Assembly: GCA_025454405.1 (NCBI GenBank)
Contig: JALOON010000053.1
Location: forward strand, 1 to 64,000
DNA length: 64,000 nucleotides
Direction: 5' to 3'
Source of the DNA: Oscillatoriaceae cyanobacterium Prado104
Lineage (GTDB): Bacteria > Cyanobacteriota > Cyanobacteriia > Cyanobacteriales > Microcoleaceae
The translations under genes and the position numbers were made by a program. Of this stretch, positions 34,818-43,759 are shown in pieces. Positions within the stretch are counted from its first letter, which is position 1, and each line of letters begins with the position of its first letter. The notes beneath the pieces are model-generated. The model saw only the letters and a program-made list of their open reading frames with translations. It had not been told where the DNA came from and did not search any database.

Positions 34818-35273
34818 ATGAAAAAATCCCATCTAGTTCTAGCTATGCTGGCATCGATCGCTATAGTAGGTGCGATCGGTGACAAAGTTTTATTGCAGCC
34901 ATTGCCTCCGCCTCCGCCTCCGCAGTCGGAACCTCCATCGCCGAATTTGAAACCCAACGCACAATCCCCATTGCCGAGTGCAAAACCTGCCTTACCGAAT
35001 ACATTGCCGAATCAATTACCGAATACAGCAGACTTGTTAGATGCAGCAAGCAAATTGGCGATCGAAAAATACCAAAATGCGTCGTGCGAAGAGTTATCTC
35101 AGATGAAACCCAAATCCGATAAAAATTCGGCAGCAAACAGCAGTCCCGAGGCAATCGCTCAAGCCAAGGCAGTCGAATTTTTGCGGAACAATCCAGAAAT
35201 TCGCAAGGAATTTATCAATCGCGTTGCACCGCCGATCGCGAACAAAATGTTTGAGTGCAATATCATTCCCTAG
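34818..35273 (+). CDS. Small exported protein, first of a tandem pair
   Basis: 151 aa, with GAGGGAG 9 bases before the ATG. A hydrophobic N-terminus (SHLVLAMLASIAIVGAIG) is a signal or anchor. It is followed by a proline-rich linker (PLPPPPPPQSEPPSPN) and a C-terminal domain of about 80 residues with two conserved cysteines: ASCEELSQMKPK and NKMFECNIIP. This domain is shared with the next gene (KYQ-ASCEE, RK-FI-RVA-PIAN). I recognise no named family. The linker suggests a domain held away from the membrane, and the cysteines could form a disulfide. The pair are 30 bp apart and probably co-transcribed. Confidence 0.75.
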   Translation: MKKSHLVLAMLASIAIVGAIGDKVLLQPLPPPPPPQSEPPSPNLKPNAQSPLPSAKPALPNTLPNQLPNTADLLDAASKLAIEKYQNASCEELSQMKPKSDKNSAANSSPEAIAQAKAVEFLRNNPEIRKEFINRVAPPIANKMFECNIIP

Positions 35274-35302
35274 TATTTGTCAAATCGGTTGAGGAAGAAT
35301 TC

Positions 35303-35629
35303 ATGAGAAAGGTTTATCTGTGGCGGGTGGCTGTAATTTCTATTGCCATAGTTGTCACATCCTGCGAACAATTAGCAAGCAATGAAACTTTATTAGATGT
35401 TGCTGCCAATTTAGTTATTAACAAATATCAAAGCGCTTCCTGCGAAGAGATTGCCCAAATGAAACCGCAGTCTGGCAAGAGTTCGCAAGCCAGCGGCGGG
35501 AAAGATGCGGCTCTTCAAGCCCAAGCGATCGAAATGTTGCGAAAAAATCCCGAGATGCGCAAAAAATTTATCGATCGCGTCGCCGGACCGATCGCTAATA
35601 GAATGTTTGAATGCAACTTAATTCCGTGA
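35303..35629 (+). CDS. Small lipoprotein, second of a tandem pair
   Basis: 108 aa from the ATG at 35303, which has GAGGAAG five bases upstream; a start at 35255 would overlap the previous gene and lose the signal. The N-terminus ends in a lipobox (VVTSCEQ). The domain that follows is a clear paralogue of the preceding protein: LLDVAANLVINKYQSASCEE, then PEMRKKFIDRVAGPIAN and MFECNLIP. It lacks the proline linker. Thus one domain is presented on two different anchors by adjacent genes. Function unknown. Confidence 0.78.
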   Translation: MRKVYLWRVAVISIAIVVTSCEQLASNETLLDVAANLVINKYQSASCEEIAQMKPQSGKSSQASGGKDAALQAQAIEMLRKNPEMRKKFIDRVAGPIANRMFECNLIP

Positions 35630-35644
35630 TAAAAGGAGCGAGCG

Positions 35645-35692
35645 TGTGGACTTCAGTCCGCAACATCCTGCGGACTTCCGTCCTTACTACAA
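35645..35692. repeat. Double GGACTTCAGTCC repeat
   Basis: GTGGACTTCAGTCCGC and GCGGACTTCCGTCC with a short spacer, followed by TTACTACAAG. It lies 16 bp beyond the lipoprotein stop and forms a hairpin, so it may end the transcript. Confidence 0.75.
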
Positions 35693-35796
35693 GCCTTTTT
35701 TATTACTGGTAATTGACCGGACTTGATATGATGTGCCGACCAAAGTTTTCACTACAAACTATCGAATTCGCTCGATCGAGAACTTTCGCAATTAGT

Positions 35797-36333
35797 TTAA
35801 CGAGAATGAACGTGATGGTTTACCTCTGCAGACTCAGTGGATTCATGTTCCAATAACTGCCTCTTTCTTGCAGCCATGCGACGTTCGGGATCGATGCCTT
35901 CAAAGGTTGGCGGCAGCCAAACTCGCACTACCAACAGCGTTCCCAAAACCAGCAAGAAGCCACCTGTTGACAGTATTTGAATCCAGGGAGTTTCTAGCAC
36001 TCCCCGCACGATAACTTCGCGCAAAACTGATACAATACAAACTTCTACAGCCACGCCGATCGAAACTCGCTGCTCTTGCAAGTAAATAATTAACAGCCGA
36101 AACAATTCCACCAAAACTAATAAAAATAGAATATCTGCCGTCACTTGCTGGAAATTCAAAGGAGGCAGCAGCGAGAAAAACATTTCTCGCAGTTCCAGCA
36201 CCATGAAGCAGAACAAACCGATACATAAGGAAATGACAATTAAGTCCTGAACAGTTTCTAAAGCAGTGACGATTAGTTTGAGATTCAACCACACGGGGGA
36301 GTTGTTTGATGAATTTTTTAAAGAATTTTGCAT
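35797..36333 (-). CDS. psiE: PsiE-family membrane protein
   Basis: 178 aa with four membrane segments: about 33-52 (LIVISLCIGLFCFMVLEL), 68-88, 99-117 and 120-137. The sequence LFLLVLVELFRLLIIYLQE with a following REVIVRG matches the phosphate-starvation-inducible PsiE family (PF06146). The family's molecular role is not known, and phosphate regulation should not be assumed here; no Pho box was found. The C-terminus is charged and histidine-rich (NHHVHSR). It lies in the cytoplasmic membrane or thylakoid. Confidence 0.85.
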   Translation of the reverse strand: MQNSLKNSSNNSPVWLNLKLIVTALETVQDLIVISLCIGLFCFMVLELREMFFSLLPPLNFQQVTADILFLLVLVELFRLLIIYLQEQRVSIGVAVEVCIVSVLREVIVRGVLETPWIQILSTGGFLLVLGTLLVVRVWLPPTFEGIDPERRMAARKRQLLEHESTESAEVNHHVHSR

Positions 36334-36735
36334 CGATCGATCCTCTAATTTGTTTCACTTCTTACAGCTTATGTTAAATCGAACTTATGTTTACCGTTTT
36401 TCAGGTTTAATATATTTATCAGACCGATAAAGCCGCGCTCAATTTGCAATTCGATCGAATTTTTTATGGGCTTTGCGCCCGAAGTGGGTTGACAGTTAGT
36501 AAAGGTTTGTGGTAGAGAGCTGCTGGTCAGCCAAAATAGTTATTGGTTAAGTGCGATCGAGCTTCGCCAAAACACCAAAAATCCAGAATCTGAAGAGACG
36601 CAACTACATATAAAATTGTAAAAAATTAATCTCCTTAACTTGGTAAGATCGAGCTAGCGACTCTAGGCTCATTTCATAACAAAAGCCGGAAAGTCAACCC
36701 GAAAATCAACAGCAACCCAGAGAGGATTGAACACA
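36334..36735. other. Gene-free stretch, sodB upstream region
   Basis: 402 bp between divergent psiE and sodB. No repeat family is obvious. The segment 36600-36700 is AT-rich and probably includes the sodB promoter. I could not identify a specific operator. Confidence 0.5.
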
Positions 36736-37338
36736 ATGGCATTTGAACTTCCACCGTTACCCTTCGCCGCTGACGCCCTAGAGTCAGGTCATATGTCGGC
36801 CAATACGTTTTCGTTCCACCACGACAAGCACCACGCTGCTTACGTGACCAATCTCAACAAATTGGTTGAAGGCACTGAGTGGGCCAGCAAATCCCTGGAA
36901 GAAGTTGTCGTAGAATCCTTCAAAGATCCGGCAAAAGCTGGCATCTTCAACAATGCCGCTCAAGTTTGGAACCACACTTTTTTCTGGAATTCCTTAAAAC
37001 CGGGCGGCGGCGGCACTCCGACAGGCGCTTTAGCTGACAAAATCAACGCCGATTTCGGCAGCTTCGACAAATTCAAAGAAGAATTTAAGAATGCTGCGGC
37101 AACCCAATTCGGCAGCGGCTGGGCTTGGCTGGTTTTGGACAACGGCAATTTGAAAGTGACCAAAACTCCTAACGCCGAAAACCCCGTAGTCCACGGACAA
37201 ACCCCACTGCTAACTTTGGATGTGTGGGAACACGCTTATTATCTGGACTTCCAAAACCGCCGTCCCGATTACATTGCTAATTTCTTGGACAACCTAGTTA
37301 ACTGGGATTTTGTGGCTGCTAATTTAGCTGCTGCTTAG
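36736..37338 (+). CDS. sodB: Iron superoxide dismutase
   Basis: 200 aa from the ATG at 36736, with AGAGAGG ten bases upstream; a TTG at 36727 is not needed. It converts superoxide to oxygen and peroxide. All four metal ligands are present: H28 (SFHHDKHH), H80 (WNHTFFW), and D162/H166 ([19 protein letters not shown]). Q76 in [10 protein letters not shown] is typical of the iron form, and no signal peptide is present, which also fits cytoplasmic FeSOD rather than the membrane-bound Mn enzyme. It is a single-gene unit, and repeats follow it. Confidence 0.96.
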   Translation: MAFELPPLPFAADALESGHMSANTFSFHHDKHHAAYVTNLNKLVEGTEWASKSLEEVVVESFKDPAKAGIFNNAAQVWNHTFFWNSLKPGGGGTPTGALADKINADFGSFDKFKEEFKNAAATQFGSGWAWLVLDNGNLKVTKTPNAENPVVHGQTPLLTLDVWEHAYYLDFQNRRPDYIANFLDNLVNWDFVAANLAAA

Positions 37339-37410
37339 CTAGACAGACGGGAATCCCACGCGCGATAACGGTACTCCGTTTGGTGTGCGGTAGTTCACTA
37401 CCTGAACAAT

Positions 37411-37470
37411 TTGAGGACTGAAGTCCCCACTACAAACTTAAGAGGTTGGTAGTGAGGACTTCAGTCCTTC
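37411..37470. repeat. Paired GTAGTGAGGACTTCAGTCC repeats
   Basis: An inverted copy (GAGGACTGAAGTCCCCACTAC) is followed within 15 bp by a direct copy (GTAGTGAGGACTTCAGTCC). Together they make a large imperfect hairpin between sodB and cmoA. Confidence 0.8.
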
Positions 37471-37490
37471 CTTGTATAATATAAAATCTC

Positions 37491-38261
37491 ATGTCAGAGC
37501 AATTCAATACAGAACTATTTCACGCAAAACTTTACCTGGGGCCTGAAAAAGACGAACTCTTTGAAACAGGACCGTGGCCCAAACCATTTGTCTTTAACGA
37601 AGACGTAGTGCGCGTTTTTGACGACATGATTTCTCGATCCGTACCCCTGTATCGAGAAGTGCTAGCTTGCGCCGCCCATTGGGCTAAAGATTACTTTCAA
37701 CCGGGAACTAGAATTATTGATATCGGCTGTTCCACCGGAACATTTCTAGAATTGCTGGGGCGATTTTTCAAGCAGCCAACTGCGCTAGTGGGCATCGACA
37801 ATTCTCAACCAATGCTAGAAAAAGCCCGACAAAAATTGATCGAAACTCAACAAATCCATCAACTTGAATTAATCTGCGCAAATGCCGAAAACTGCTCGTT
37901 TGAAAATAGCAGTGTAGTCGTCGTCAATTACACTTTGCAGTTTTTGCCACTGCAGGCGCGCCAAAAATTGTTGAACTCTATTTGGGAGGGTTTGACTCCA
38001 GGCGGCTTGTTATTCTTAAGCGAAAAAGTCAAATCGCCGCACCCGCAATTTCAAGAGACAATTACCAGACACTACGAAGCTTTTAAGGCGCACAATGGAT
38101 ATGCGTGCAGCGAAATCGAACGCAAAAAAGAGGCGCTGGAAGATGTTCTGGTTCCCCTAACCGAAGCACAGCAAATTGAAATGCTGCGCGCCAGCGGTTT
38201 TAGTCAAATCGATTCGCCACTAAAATTGCACAATTTTATCTCGCTGGTAGCTTTAAAGTAG
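37491..38261 (+). CDS. cmoA: Carboxy-S-adenosyl-L-methionine synthase
   Basis: 256 aa. CmoA makes carboxy-SAM from SAM and prephenate, the donor used by CmoB. Family marks: FNEDVVRVFDDMISRSVPLY, the SAM motif IIDIGCSTGTFLELLG, GIDNSQPMLEKAR, NYTLQFLPLQARQ, LFLSEKV, and HYEAFKAHNGYACSEIERKK followed by LVPLTEAQQ. The next gene is cmoB, 18 bp downstream, as in gammaproteobacteria. The pair forms 5-oxyacetyl-uridine at position 34 of tRNAs. The full match to the family leaves little doubt. The operon's presence in a cyanobacterium is less common. Confidence 0.94.
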   Translation: MSEQFNTELFHAKLYLGPEKDELFETGPWPKPFVFNEDVVRVFDDMISRSVPLYREVLACAAHWAKDYFQPGTRIIDIGCSTGTFLELLGRFFKQPTALVGIDNSQPMLEKARQKLIETQQIHQLELICANAENCSFENSSVVVVNYTLQFLPLQARQKLLNSIWEGLTPGGLLFLSEKVKSPHPQFQETITRHYEAFKAHNGYACSEIERKKEALEDVLVPLTEAQQIEMLRASGFSQIDSPLKLHNFISLVALK

Positions 38262-38279
38262 GACTTTAAGCATTACTCT

Positions 38280-39275
38280 ATGTCTGACAATACCTTTAAC
38301 GATACTGTTGGTTATGCGGCTCCCGATTACTGCGATCGCTATTATTCTACTATCGATCGCGATGCCATTTTCGCCCTCCGCCAGCAACGGCAATCCAAGT
38401 TATTCGAGCCTCTATTCAGTAAGTACCGCGAAGCCGTTCAGTCTGTTCGAGACATCGAAAGCAACTGGTTTGACTTCTCCGATGCTGCCATCAAAATCGG
38501 TCAAAAGGAGGAACTTTCAGCAGAACAGCAGCAGCGATTTTATCGAGCTTTGCAAACCTTTTGTCCTTGGAGAAAAGGGCCGTTTGAACTATTTGGCATT
38601 GCCGTAGATGCAGAATGGCGATCGGACTTAAAATGGGCGCGAATTTTGCCTCACATTCAATCTTTAAAAAATCGCAAAGTTGCCGATGTCGGCTGTCACA
38701 ACGGCTATTTTATGTTGCGGATGGTTTGCGATCGACCTGAGTGCATCATTGGGTTTGAACCAGTTACTAAACTTTTCTGGAACTTTCAGTTAATTCAAAA
38801 TATTGTCAAACAAGAAATGCTCGCCTTCGAGTTGTTGGGTGTCGAACACATCCACTTGTATCCCAATTTTTTTGATACAATATTTTGCTTGGGAATTCTG
38901 CACCACCATCAAGATCCGATCTCTTTGTTGGGTAAAATGCGGCAAGCATTAGCACCCAAAGGAGAAATAGTTATCGACTGTCAGGGAATACCCGGAGAGT
39001 TGCCGGTTGCTTTGACTCCGTTCAAGCGGTACGCACAAGCGCGGGGGATGTGGTTTTTGCCCACTCAATCCTGTTTGGAAAATTGGATGGCGCGCGCTGG
39101 TTTTACTCAGATTCGCTGTTTCTTTGCAGAACCCCTTTCGGTTGGCGAACAGCGTCGCACCGTTTGGGCAAATGTAGATAGTTTGCCAGAATTTCTCAAT
39201 CGGGCCGATCCCTCGCTGACAATAGAAGGTTATCCCGCACCGTGGCGCTATTACGTTACTGCCTGCAAAGAATAA
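38280..39275 (+). CDS. cmoB: tRNA U34 carboxymethyltransferase
   Basis: 331 aa. CmoB transfers the carboxymethyl group from carboxy-SAM to 5-hydroxyuridine 34, giving cmo5U, which widens wobble reading. The family core is clear: WRKGPFELFGIAVDAEWRSD, LKWARILPHIQSLKNRKVAD, the SAM loop DVGCHNGYFMLRM, FCLGILHHHQDPISLL, and the C-terminal TQSCLENWMARAGF and VGEQRRTVWA. It lies 18 bp after cmoA, surely in one operon. The enzyme that makes the 5-hydroxyuridine (TrhO or TrhP) is not in this window. Confidence 0.94.
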   Translation: MSDNTFNDTVGYAAPDYCDRYYSTIDRDAIFALRQQRQSKLFEPLFSKYREAVQSVRDIESNWFDFSDAAIKIGQKEELSAEQQQRFYRALQTFCPWRKGPFELFGIAVDAEWRSDLKWARILPHIQSLKNRKVADVGCHNGYFMLRMVCDRPECIIGFEPVTKLFWNFQLIQNIVKQEMLAFELLGVEHIHLYPNFFDTIFCLGILHHHQDPISLLGKMRQALAPKGEIVIDCQGIPGELPVALTPFKRYAQARGMWFLPTQSCLENWMARAGFTQIRCFFAEPLSVGEQRRTVWANVDSLPEFLNRADPSLTIEGYPAPWRYYVTACKE

Positions 39276-39321
39276 TCTGTTCGGGTTTGGGAATTCGGCC
39301 GTTAATTTGGCTCTCTATTTA

Positions 39322-39476
39322 GGGCTTGCTGAATAAAACTCTCAGCCCCGAGAGCAATGGTTTTGAGCCTTTTGCGATCGATTTAGTGCCAGGTTATGGC
39401 ATAGAGATGGTCAAAACCACAGCACTGTTTCCTTTGTGTGGTGTCCCCCTCACCAAAAGACTTATTCAGCAAGCCC
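39322..39476 (+). mobile_element. 155-bp MITE with perfect terminal repeats and target duplication
   Basis: Ends GGGCTTGCTGAATAA and TTATTCAGCAAGCCC are exact complements (15 bp), and TATTTA lies directly on both sides as a 6-bp target duplication. No coding capacity. A second copy, inverted, is at 31-158. It is presumably mobilised by the transposase of a related insertion sequence elsewhere; the family could not be assigned by eye. Confidence 0.85.
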
Positions 39477-39477
39477 T

Positions 39478-39512
39478 ATTTAGGTTGGGTTGAGGAACGA
39501 AACCCAACCTAC
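39478..39512. repeat. TAGGTTGGGTT hairpin repeat
   Basis: TAGGTTGGGTT and AACCCAACCTA flank a 10-12 base loop GAGGAACGA. The same unit begins the satellite at 48088. Confidence 0.8.
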
Positions 39513-39646
39513 GTATATTATGGTAATCGACCGGACATGATATCAAACATTTCTGTCCCAATAGCGATCGCCTAATTTGTAAAGCCACAAAGCGTAAGGT
39601 GCGCGCTGCGCACCTTACATATAAAAAGCAGGCATTTGAGACTGTA

Positions 39647-42397
39647 TTAGCAAACAAAAACAGCCTTCACCATTCCCTCATCCAGATCCGGTTGCAGTTC
39701 AAAACCCAATTTCTTACAGAGGCTCTGCATCTGGGAATTGCTATTGAGAACATAGCCGACGATCGCCGTTAATTTCTCTTCCTTGCCAATTTCCAGCAAT
39801 CGCTTCAATAATTCTGTTCCCAAACCGCGACGCTGGTAGCGATCGCTCACAATCAACGCAAATTCCGCTTCGTTTTTGCCGTGCAGTTTGCTGAGACGAG
39901 CTACTCCCACAATTCGGTGTTCCGCAGTTTCCGGATCTTTGCGATCGGCCACTAATAGCATTTCCCGATCGTAGTCGATAAAACAAATTCTCGCCAAACG
40001 TTCGTGAGCGGTGCGATATTTTAACTTGACCGAGTGCGCGTAGCGCAAATACACGCTTTCCTCGGAAAGTTCTTCGTGGAAATGCACCATCAACGGCTCA
40101 TCTTCCGGGCGAATCGGACGGATTGTTAAGAGATCGCCTTTGAGATCTTGCCATTCTTGAAAGTATTGCACCGGATAGGGGCGAATTGCAGGCGAAATAG
40201 CTTTTTCTTCTGAGTGCAAAACCACGCGCGCGTCGAGAGCGATCGCCCCTTCAGGAGATACTAACAGCGGGTTGATATCGATCTCGGCAATCTGAGGTTG
40301 TTCCACAATTAATTGACTGAAACGAACCAATAACTGTTCGAGTTTTTCCAAGTCAACTGGCTTGCGCCCCCGCACTCCTTGCAAAGCTTTATAGATGCGA
40401 GTTTGCTCCATCATCCGCCGCGCGAGAGTAGTATTTAAAGGCGGAATCGCGATCGATCGATCCTGAAAAACTTCGACTAATTGACCGCCCGTACCAAACA
40501 GCATCACCGGCCCGAATTGGGGGTCGATACTGCTACCCAAAATTAATTCGTAGCCCTCCAACTTCACCATCGGCTGCACGGTAACGCCGAGAAACGCTGC
40601 AGGATCGATCGCCCGCACCCGACTGGCAATCTCCTCAAAGGCACTCACGACAGCGCTATCATTGCTTAAATTGAGCTGGACGCCTCCCACGTCAGTTTTG
40701 TGAGTAATCGTCTCAGAATGCAGTTTCAGCACCACTGGATAACCGACGCGATCGGCCATTTCCACAGCTTCGGGCCAAGTCGCAGCAATTTCTGTCGGTA
40801 CGGTGGGAATGCCGTAAGCTGCTAGCAACTGTTTCGATTCGTACTCGGTTAAGAGAGTGCGATTTTTTTGGAGTGCGGCACTCAAAATTTCGGCAGCAGT
40901 TGTGCGGGTGGCAGCCTCGATTTCGCAATCGCTGGAGAGCAAAGGTGTTTCGTAGATCGCGCGCAGGTTGTAGCTGTACCGCCACATGTAATTGAACAAC
41001 CTGACTGCCGTATCGGGATAGGGAAAGGTGGGAATTTTTGCCTTGTTGAGAAGTTCGGTGGCTGCTGCTATTTCCACGCCGCCCATCCAGCTTGTGAGTA
41101 AGGGTTTGCCGAGTTTGCTGTAAGCTGTGAGTTTTTCTGCGGTGGCGGTGGGATCGGTCATCGCTTGGGGAGTTAAGATGACCAACAATGCATCGCTGTT
41201 GGGATCGGGCGCGACAACTTCTAGGGTTTTGGAGTAGCGATCGCAACTGGCATCGCCCAAAATGTCGATCGGGTTGTGGTGGCTCCACTGAGGGGGTAAA
41301 AATTCGTCAAGCCGTTGCTGCGTATCGGGTGCGAGTTCCGCCAAGGTGCCGCCGCCGCTAATTAACTCATCGGTAGCGATCGCTCCGGGCCCGCCGGCAT
41401 TGGTGACGATCGAGAGTCGGTTGCCTTTGGGGCGGGGTTGTTTGGCGAGAATTTCTGCCATGTCGAACAAATCGGAAATCGTATGCACCCGCAGCGCGCC
41501 GCAGCGCCGGAAAGCAGCGTTGAGTACGTCATCGCTGCCCGTCAGAGCTCCGGTGTGGGAGGCGGCGGCTTTGGCGGCGGCGTCGGTACGCCCGACTTTG
41601 AGGATGATAATCGGTTTGTCGAGGGCGACGGAACGGGCGGCGGACAGGAACGATCGGGCGTCGCCCATCGATTCCATGTACAAAACGATACTGTGAGTAT
41701 TGGGATCGTCTCCGAAATATTCGATCAGATCGCCCCAACCGACATCGAGCATGGAACCGATCGACACAAAGGCGCTAAAACCGACATTTTCGCCCAAACT
41801 CCAGTCGAGAATCGAGGTACAGAGGGCACCGCTTTGACTGATAAAGGCGACATTACCCGGACGGGCGATCGTGCTGGCAAACGTCACATTTAGCCCCATC
41901 ACCGGATTCATGATACCCAAGCAATTCGGACCGATAATCCGCATTCCGCCCAGGCGCGCCGCTGCGAGAACTTCTTTTTCTAAAGCCACTCCCGCCGGAC
42001 CGATCTCTTTGAAACCGGCCGAAATAATCACTGCTGCTTTCACTCCGGCCGCGACACATTCGCGAATTACTCGGGGCACCGTAGCGGCAGGCGTGACGAT
42101 CGCTACTAGATCGACTGCTTCCGGGACGCTGGCAATGTCGGGATAGGCTTTGAGCCCCAAGACGCTGTGGCGCTGGGGATTCACTGGAAAAACTGTTCCG
42201 CCAAAAGGATTCTGAATCAAGTTCCACAAAAGAGTGCGTCCGACGCTGCCTTCTCTTTCTGTTGCACCGATTACAGCCACGGAACGGGGCTGAAAAATCC
42301 AATCTAGCGGGTGGCGCTGTTCTTTCCAAATATCGTGAGCCGGATCGCTCGCAGTGCTTGGATTCATGGAATGTATCTGCATTGAATGTGTCTGCAT
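39647..42397 (-). CDS. ADP-forming acyl-CoA synthetase fused to GNAT acetyltransferase
   Basis: 916 aa. Domains: CoA-binding (about 35-165, [20 protein letters not shown]), succinyl-CoA-ligase-like (165-460, [20 protein letters not shown], and the phospho-histidine region [12 protein letters not shown]), ATP-grasp (about 520-725, [29 protein letters not shown]), and a C-terminal GNAT domain (755-910, [11 protein letters not shown], then [13 protein letters not shown]-like [16 protein letters not shown]). It could make ATP from acetyl-CoA, or act as a protein lysine acetyltransferase (Pat-like). Which applies is not decided by sequence. It is divergent from adhE, and the two may work in fermentation. 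ATGs at 42397, 42382 and 42367 are all in frame; the last (MNPSTASDP) may be the original start. Confidence 0.9.
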   Translation of the reverse strand: MQTHSMQIHSMNPSTASDPAHDIWKEQRHPLDWIFQPRSVAVIGATEREGSVGRTLLWNLIQNPFGGTVFPVNPQRHSVLGLKAYPDIASVPEAVDLVAIVTPAATVPRVIRECVAAGVKAAVIISAGFKEIGPAGVALEKEVLAAARLGGMRIIGPNCLGIMNPVMGLNVTFASTIARPGNVAFISQSGALCTSILDWSLGENVGFSAFVSIGSMLDVGWGDLIEYFGDDPNTHSIVLYMESMGDARSFLSAARSVALDKPIIILKVGRTDAAAKAAASHTGALTGSDDVLNAAFRRCGALRVHTISDLFDMAEILAKQPRPKGNRLSIVTNAGGPGAIATDELISGGGTLAELAPDTQQRLDEFLPPQWSHHNPIDILGDASCDRYSKTLEVVAPDPNSDALLVILTPQAMTDPTATAEKLTAYSKLGKPLLTSWMGGVEIAAATELLNKAKIPTFPYPDTAVRLFNYMWRYSYNLRAIYETPLLSSDCEIEAATRTTAAEILSAALQKNRTLLTEYESKQLLAAYGIPTVPTEIAATWPEAVEMADRVGYPVVLKLHSETITHKTDVGGVQLNLSNDSAVVSAFEEIASRVRAIDPAAFLGVTVQPMVKLEGYELILGSSIDPQFGPVMLFGTGGQLVEVFQDRSIAIPPLNTTLARRMMEQTRIYKALQGVRGRKPVDLEKLEQLLVRFSQLIVEQPQIAEIDINPLLVSPEGAIALDARVVLHSEEKAISPAIRPYPVQYFQEWQDLKGDLLTIRPIRPEDEPLMVHFHEELSEESVYLRYAHSVKLKYRTAHERLARICFIDYDREMLLVADRKDPETAEHRIVGVARLSKLHGKNEAEFALIVSDRYQRRGLGTELLKRLLEIGKEEKLTAIVGYVLNSNSQMQSLCKKLGFELQPDLDEGMVKAVFVC

Positions 42398-42398
42398 A
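42367..42398 (-). repeat. 15-bp tandem repeat carrying start codons
   Basis: ATGCAGACACATTCA and ATGCAGATACATTCC sit head to tail before ATGAATCC, so the reading frame begins [13 protein letters not shown] repeat has duplicated the start codon in frame. Confidence 0.7.
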
Positions 42399-42481
42399 GT
42401 ATCCTACTTAAATTAACCTGCACTTAATTAACCTGCACTTAATGTTGCTATTTTGCAGCTCAAAATTATTGTCTCTCTTGT

Positions 42482-42541
42482 CAATTTCTTTGGCAATTTC
42501 CTTGGCAATTTCTTTGGCAATTTTCTTGTCAATTTCTTTGG
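42482..42541 (+). repeat. 12-bp tandem repeat CAATTTCTTTGG
   Basis: Five copies with few changes. Since 12 is a multiple of three, it keeps a hydrophobic frame open (ISLA repeated), which explains the 72-codon frame at 42442-42660. Confidence 0.85.
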
Positions 42542-42994
42542 CAATCTGTTTTGGGCTATTCTTTGACTGTTCTTCTGCTTTTTTCCTGCGTTATTCTACT
42601 TGTTTGCCCGTATTGCTGACTTCAACGCTGACTTCAAAAAATTTTATTGGGCTCGGCTAACCTAACTTAACTATGTAACATATTTTTAATTATAAAACTG
42701 TTAGCTAAGTTACTATTTTAGTGTAGTCTATCTGACATTAAAATACAAGCTGTCTGAGACTACTATATATTTTAATTTTGATTTAATTATGGCGAGCAAC
42801 GAAAAGTAAAGTTTTGTAACAAATAGTGGTGAGGTAATTTTAACTAAACAGACAAAATTTATAGTGGTACGTATAGGTATCGGAGAAAATAATACTCGAT
42901 CGCTCACAAAAATTTGAGGTAAAAGCCCGCGATCGAGCAAGCATCAAGCAATCCATGTTGTGAGAATGGCAGAGAGAAAATAGTACGTAAAATG

Positions 42995-43042
42995 GCACAT
43001 AGAACGGCACATAGAATAACACAGAGAAAAGCACAGAGAAAA
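42995..43042 (+). repeat. 12-bp tandem repeat GCACATAGAACG/GCACAGAGAAAA
   Basis: Four contiguous 12-bp units of two sequence types, with weaker copies on either side. Confidence 0.75.
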
Positions 43043-43759
43043 GTACAGCTTTATTGAAAGCGATCGAACAAAAGAAATCAATGTCAGAGACTGCATTCAA
43101 ATGAACTACGACGCTAGGAAATGTTAGCGCGCTCGATCGGGAAAAACGATCGATGCGATATGCGGTGCGATCGAAGATCTTGAAAAATGTCCGCAGCTAA
43201 CAATTTGTGTTCTTGTGATGTGGTTAACTTCATCAAACTTGCTCGCGAACAACAATTATATGCGATCGAACGGAGAGATTTCACCAATGTTCGATCGTAG
43301 AGTTGCCTTTGCAGGATAGGGACGGGTTTATTTAACCTACCTACACCTTCTCAACGGATGTATAACAAGTCGAAATATTGCCATTTCATGAAATAGGCGA
43401 AGAGAAATGGAAAGAATTAAAAATCGACTGCCAATTCAAAGCGCTACCGACAGCACCACCGGAACTCGCACCACAAACTGTCGGGATTTTTCTAGCGGGA
43501 TTGTTCGAGATCGCGGGGTAAATGCGATCGGAGATACCACAGCGCGATCGAACAATAAAGAAGAAAGAAAGAAGCAGTGGATTTCGGGAAGCTCTGGTTA
43601 GAATTAGTAAGGCGCGCCATACCATTTTAGATTGGCGATTTTAAAATCTCAAATTTAAAATCTCAAATCTAAAATTGAGTAACGCACTATACAGCACCGT
43701 TAAAGCATGACAATTTCGTAAATCCCGAAGCAAACAACAATAATAGCAGGCACATAGAC

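Larger units (their letters stand above)
39276..39646. other. Gene-free stretch with MITE and G-rich hairpins
   Basis: 371 bp between convergent genes. It holds the MITE (39322-39476), the hairpin TAGGTTGGGTT/AACCCAACCTA (39478-39512) and a GTAAGGTGCGC/GCGCACCTTAC hairpin (39597-39620). The last also occurs near 165-185 and 54331-54355. Confidence 0.7.
42398..43759. other. 1.36-kb gene-poor divergent region between the acyl-CoA synthetase and adhE
   Basis: It holds a duplicated TAACCTGCACTTAAT (42412-42441), a 12-bp array of CAATTTCTTTGG (42482-42541), another 12-bp array (42995-43042), and AT-rich DNA. Small frames (for example 42442-42660, 43407-43601) do not look coding. The length suggests substantial regulation of adhE or a lost gene, but no specific operator could be read. 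Confidence 0.55.

Noticed and set aside
42442-42660. 72-codon hydrophobic protein
   Set aside because: The open frame comes from the 12-bp CAATTTCTTTGG array; no ribosome-binding site or conserved sequence.
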